Notes under the pieces: model-generated | Database searches by the model: none | Told to the model about the DNA's origin: nothing | The model's input: only the letters and a program-made list of their open reading frames with translations | Shown here: piece by piece, positions 6,631-7,839 of the stretch | Position numbering within the stretch: the first letter of the stretch is position 1 | How the letters are laid out: each line of letters starts with the position of its first letter | Assembly (NCBI GenBank): GCA_030054235.1 | Contig: JASGCG010000062.1 | Span: 1 to 7,839, forward strand | Direction of reading: 5' to 3' | From: Bacteroidia bacterium | Lineage (GTDB): Bacteria; Planctomycetota; Phycisphaerae; Phycisphaerales; SM1A02 | DNA length: 7,839 nt | Made by a program: the position numbers and the translations under genes

Positions 6631-7755
6631 TCAGGCTGCAAGCAGCGCCTCGTAGAGCTCGACGATGCCCTTGCCCTGCGTGGCGATCGTCTCGAGGATG
6701 CGACGCCCCGAGGCGATGTCGAGCAGTTCGCGCACGAGCTTGGCTTCGCCGGCGTGGTCGGCCTTGTTGGCGACGAAGAGATCGGCGATCTCGAGGATGC
6801 CGGCCTTGTCCATCTGTACGGCATCGCCCATGCCCGGCACCACCACGACCGCGGTGCGGTCCACGTGCTCGCGTATGGCGACGTCGTTCTGGCCGGCCCC
6901 GACGGTCTCGACGATCAGGGTGTCGAAGCCCGCGGCGCCGATCAGGCCCGTGATCTGCGGCAGGCTGCGGTAGTCCTCGCCCACGATCGCCAGGCTGCGG
7001 TAGAAGACCTTCTCGTCGACGGCGTTGAAGTCCACGCGCAGGCGGTCACCGAGCAGCGCACCACCCGTGATCGGGCTCATGGGATCGAACGCCACGACGG
7101 CCACGCATTCCCCGCGGCGTACGGCCTCGGCGGCGAGGGCTGCCACCAGCGTGCTCTTTCCGGCACCCGGCGATCCGGTGATGCCGACCACGCGCGCCGG
7201 TCGGCGCAGCGTTGTCCCCGCGGGGAGCGAGCCAGCGTGGGCCAGGCTGATCTGGCGCGCGAGGACGGCATTGGTCGACGGCGACTGCAGCGGCGCGTAG
7301 GCGCGCACGCACTCGCGCACGCTCTGCACGATCTCTTCCATGCCCGTCCCGGTGTGGTAGATGCGGCGCACGCCTGCGGAAAGCAGGGTCGGCACATCTT
7401 CCTGGGGGATGATGCCTCCGACGTTCACGGGCATGTCGGGGCGACCGAGCGCGCGGCATTCGTCGAGCAGCTTGGGCACGAGCACCAGGTGCGAGTTGCT
7501 CATCATGCTGCAGGCGATGACATCGGCGTCCTCGTCGCGAGCGCCGATCGCCAGGCTGCGCGGCGTCTGCCAGAGCCCGCTGTAGATCACGTGCACGCCC
7601 GCATCGCGCAGCACGCGCGCGATCAGCTTGACGCCGCGGTCATGGCCGTCGAGGCCCATCTTGCCCAGCAGCACGCGCGGACGGTGCGGCAGGTCGCCGC
7701 AGCGGTCGCGCTTCTCGATGGCGCTGGTGGGATCCTGGAGCGAGGGAACGCTCAT
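6631..7755 (-). CDS. Fused B12-binding domain and MeaB-like GTPase of an acyl-CoA mutase
   Basis: A 374-residue cytoplasmic two-domain protein. Residues about 25-155 are a cobalamin-binding domain of the mutase small-subunit type. GKMGLDGHDRG carries D36-x-H38-x-x-G41, where His38 would be the lower cobalt ligand. CSMMSNSH (82-89) stands at the usual S-x-L position, and VGGIIPQED (112-120) and IYHTGTGME (132-140) follow. After a linker, residues about 164-374 are a MeaB/ArgK-type GTPase: LARQISLAHAG (165-175), P-loop GSPGAGKS (194-201), DPMSPITGGALLGDR (224-238), ETVGAGQ (283-289), GMGDAVQMDKAGILE (308-322), NKAD (330-333) and ATQGKG (358-363). MeaB-type GTPases load and protect B12 mutases. 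The order B12 domain then GTPase matches the N-terminal half of IcmF, but the mutase barrel is absent. The chain ends soon after the G5 motif, without the C-terminal dimerisation arm of stand-alone MeaB. The ATG at 7755 overlaps the upstream TGA and has GGAGGT 6 bases ahead. The acyl-CoA substrate cannot be told from this chain. Confidence 0.94.
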   Translation of the reverse strand: MSVPSLQDPTSAIEKRDRCGDLPHRPRVLLGKMGLDGHDRGVKLIARVLRDAGVHVIYSGLWQTPRSLAIGARDEDADVIACSMMSNSHLVLVPKLLDECRALGRPDMPVNVGGIIPQEDVPTLLSAGVRRIYHTGTGMEEIVQSVRECVRAYAPLQSPSTNAVLARQISLAHAGSLPAGTTLRRPARVVGITGSPGAGKSTLVAALAAEAVRRGECVAVVAFDPMSPITGGALLGDRLRVDFNAVDEKVFYRSLAIVGEDYRSLPQITGLIGAAGFDTLIVETVGAGQNDVAIREHVDRTAVVVVPGMGDAVQMDKAGILEIADLFVANKADHAGEAKLVRELLDIASGRRILETIATQGKGIVELYEALLAA

Positions 7756-7839
7756 CGCGAGACCTCCGTCGTCGGCGCCTCCTCGGTGTCGTTGCCCTTG
7801 GAGTCGTCGGAGTCCTTGCCCTCGTCGACCGGGCGCGTA
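7752..7839 (-). CDS. C-terminal end of an upstream gene, possibly the mutase large subunit (partial)
   Basis: The last 28 codons of a minus-strand gene entering from the right edge, ending at the TGA at 7754-7752, which overlaps the ATG of the fused GTPase gene (ATGA). The visible tail is hydrophilic and strongly acidic (VDEGKDSDDSKGNDTEEAP), with no fold or motif. On its own it cannot be identified. Tight coupling to a B12-binding/MeaB protein lacking a catalytic barrel makes the large (TIM-barrel) subunit of an acyl-CoA mutase the natural guess. That is inference from context only. The open frame and the overlap are seen directly. Confidence 0.65.
   Translation of the reverse strand, partial: TRPVDEGKDSDDSKGNDTEEAPTTEVSR
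7762..7767 (-). promoter_or_regulatory. Strong Shine-Dalgarno of the fused B12/GTPase gene
   Basis: GGAGGT on the minus strand, inside the last codons of the upstream gene, lies 6 bases before the ATG at 7755. It fixes this start and fits translational coupling through the ATGA overlap. It is the best Shine-Dalgarno in the window. Confidence 0.75.

Noticed and set aside
7046..7459. Arg/His-rich frames opposite or offset within the GTPase gene
   Set aside because: No motif, and fully contained in a gene with intact GTPase and B12 motifs.

Overview
This window is 7.8 kb of GC-rich, gene-dense bacterial DNA. Intergenic gaps are very short, there are several ATGA/GTGA gene overlaps, and many starts lack a clear Shine-Dalgarno. 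No RNA gene, insertion sequence, CRISPR array or phage gene is visible. The gene set (lipoproteins with PD40 propellers, a NadB whose N-terminus reads RRHLIPFRSSLLPQIFTD, an unusual MmgE/PrpD protein, UPF0316) and the base composition fit a planctomycete, perhaps a Phycisphaerae-type lineage. That assignment is inference from memory of protein families, not a search result.

Layout. (1) 80-760, minus strand: RluA-type pseudouridine synthase. (2) 767-4400, plus strand: three genes joined by 4-base overlaps, namely a TolB-like beta-propeller lipoprotein, L-aspartate oxidase (nadB) and a small unknown lipoprotein. The first of these diverges from rluA with only 6 bases between the two start codons. 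(3) 4401-4468: convergent spacer with a hairpin. (4) 4469-7839, minus strand, read right to left: the last 28 codons of a gene that runs off the window, a fused B12-binding/MeaB-like GTPase protein, a UPF0316 membrane protein, and an MmgE/PrpD-family protein.

How they fit together. The minus-strand cluster looks like the accessory half of an adenosylcobalamin-dependent acyl-CoA mutase. The fused protein carries the B12-binding domain and the G-protein chaperone in one chain, but no catalytic TIM barrel. The barrel is probably encoded by the cut-off upstream gene. An MmgE/PrpD protein follows, a family that includes 2-methylcitrate dehydratase, so a propionate or short branched-chain acyl-CoA theme is plausible but unproven. 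The plus-strand cluster combines NAD synthesis with two predicted envelope lipoproteins whose link to NadB is unclear.

The most interesting observations are the IcmF-like module order split away from its mutase domain, the placement of UPF0316 and MmgE/PrpD behind it, a UUCG-capped hairpin between a strong Shine-Dalgarno and the nadB start, and an octamer (CTACACTT) found just upstream of two gene starts. Very long open frames antisense to the real genes (up to 647 codons) are artefacts of high GC and are excluded.
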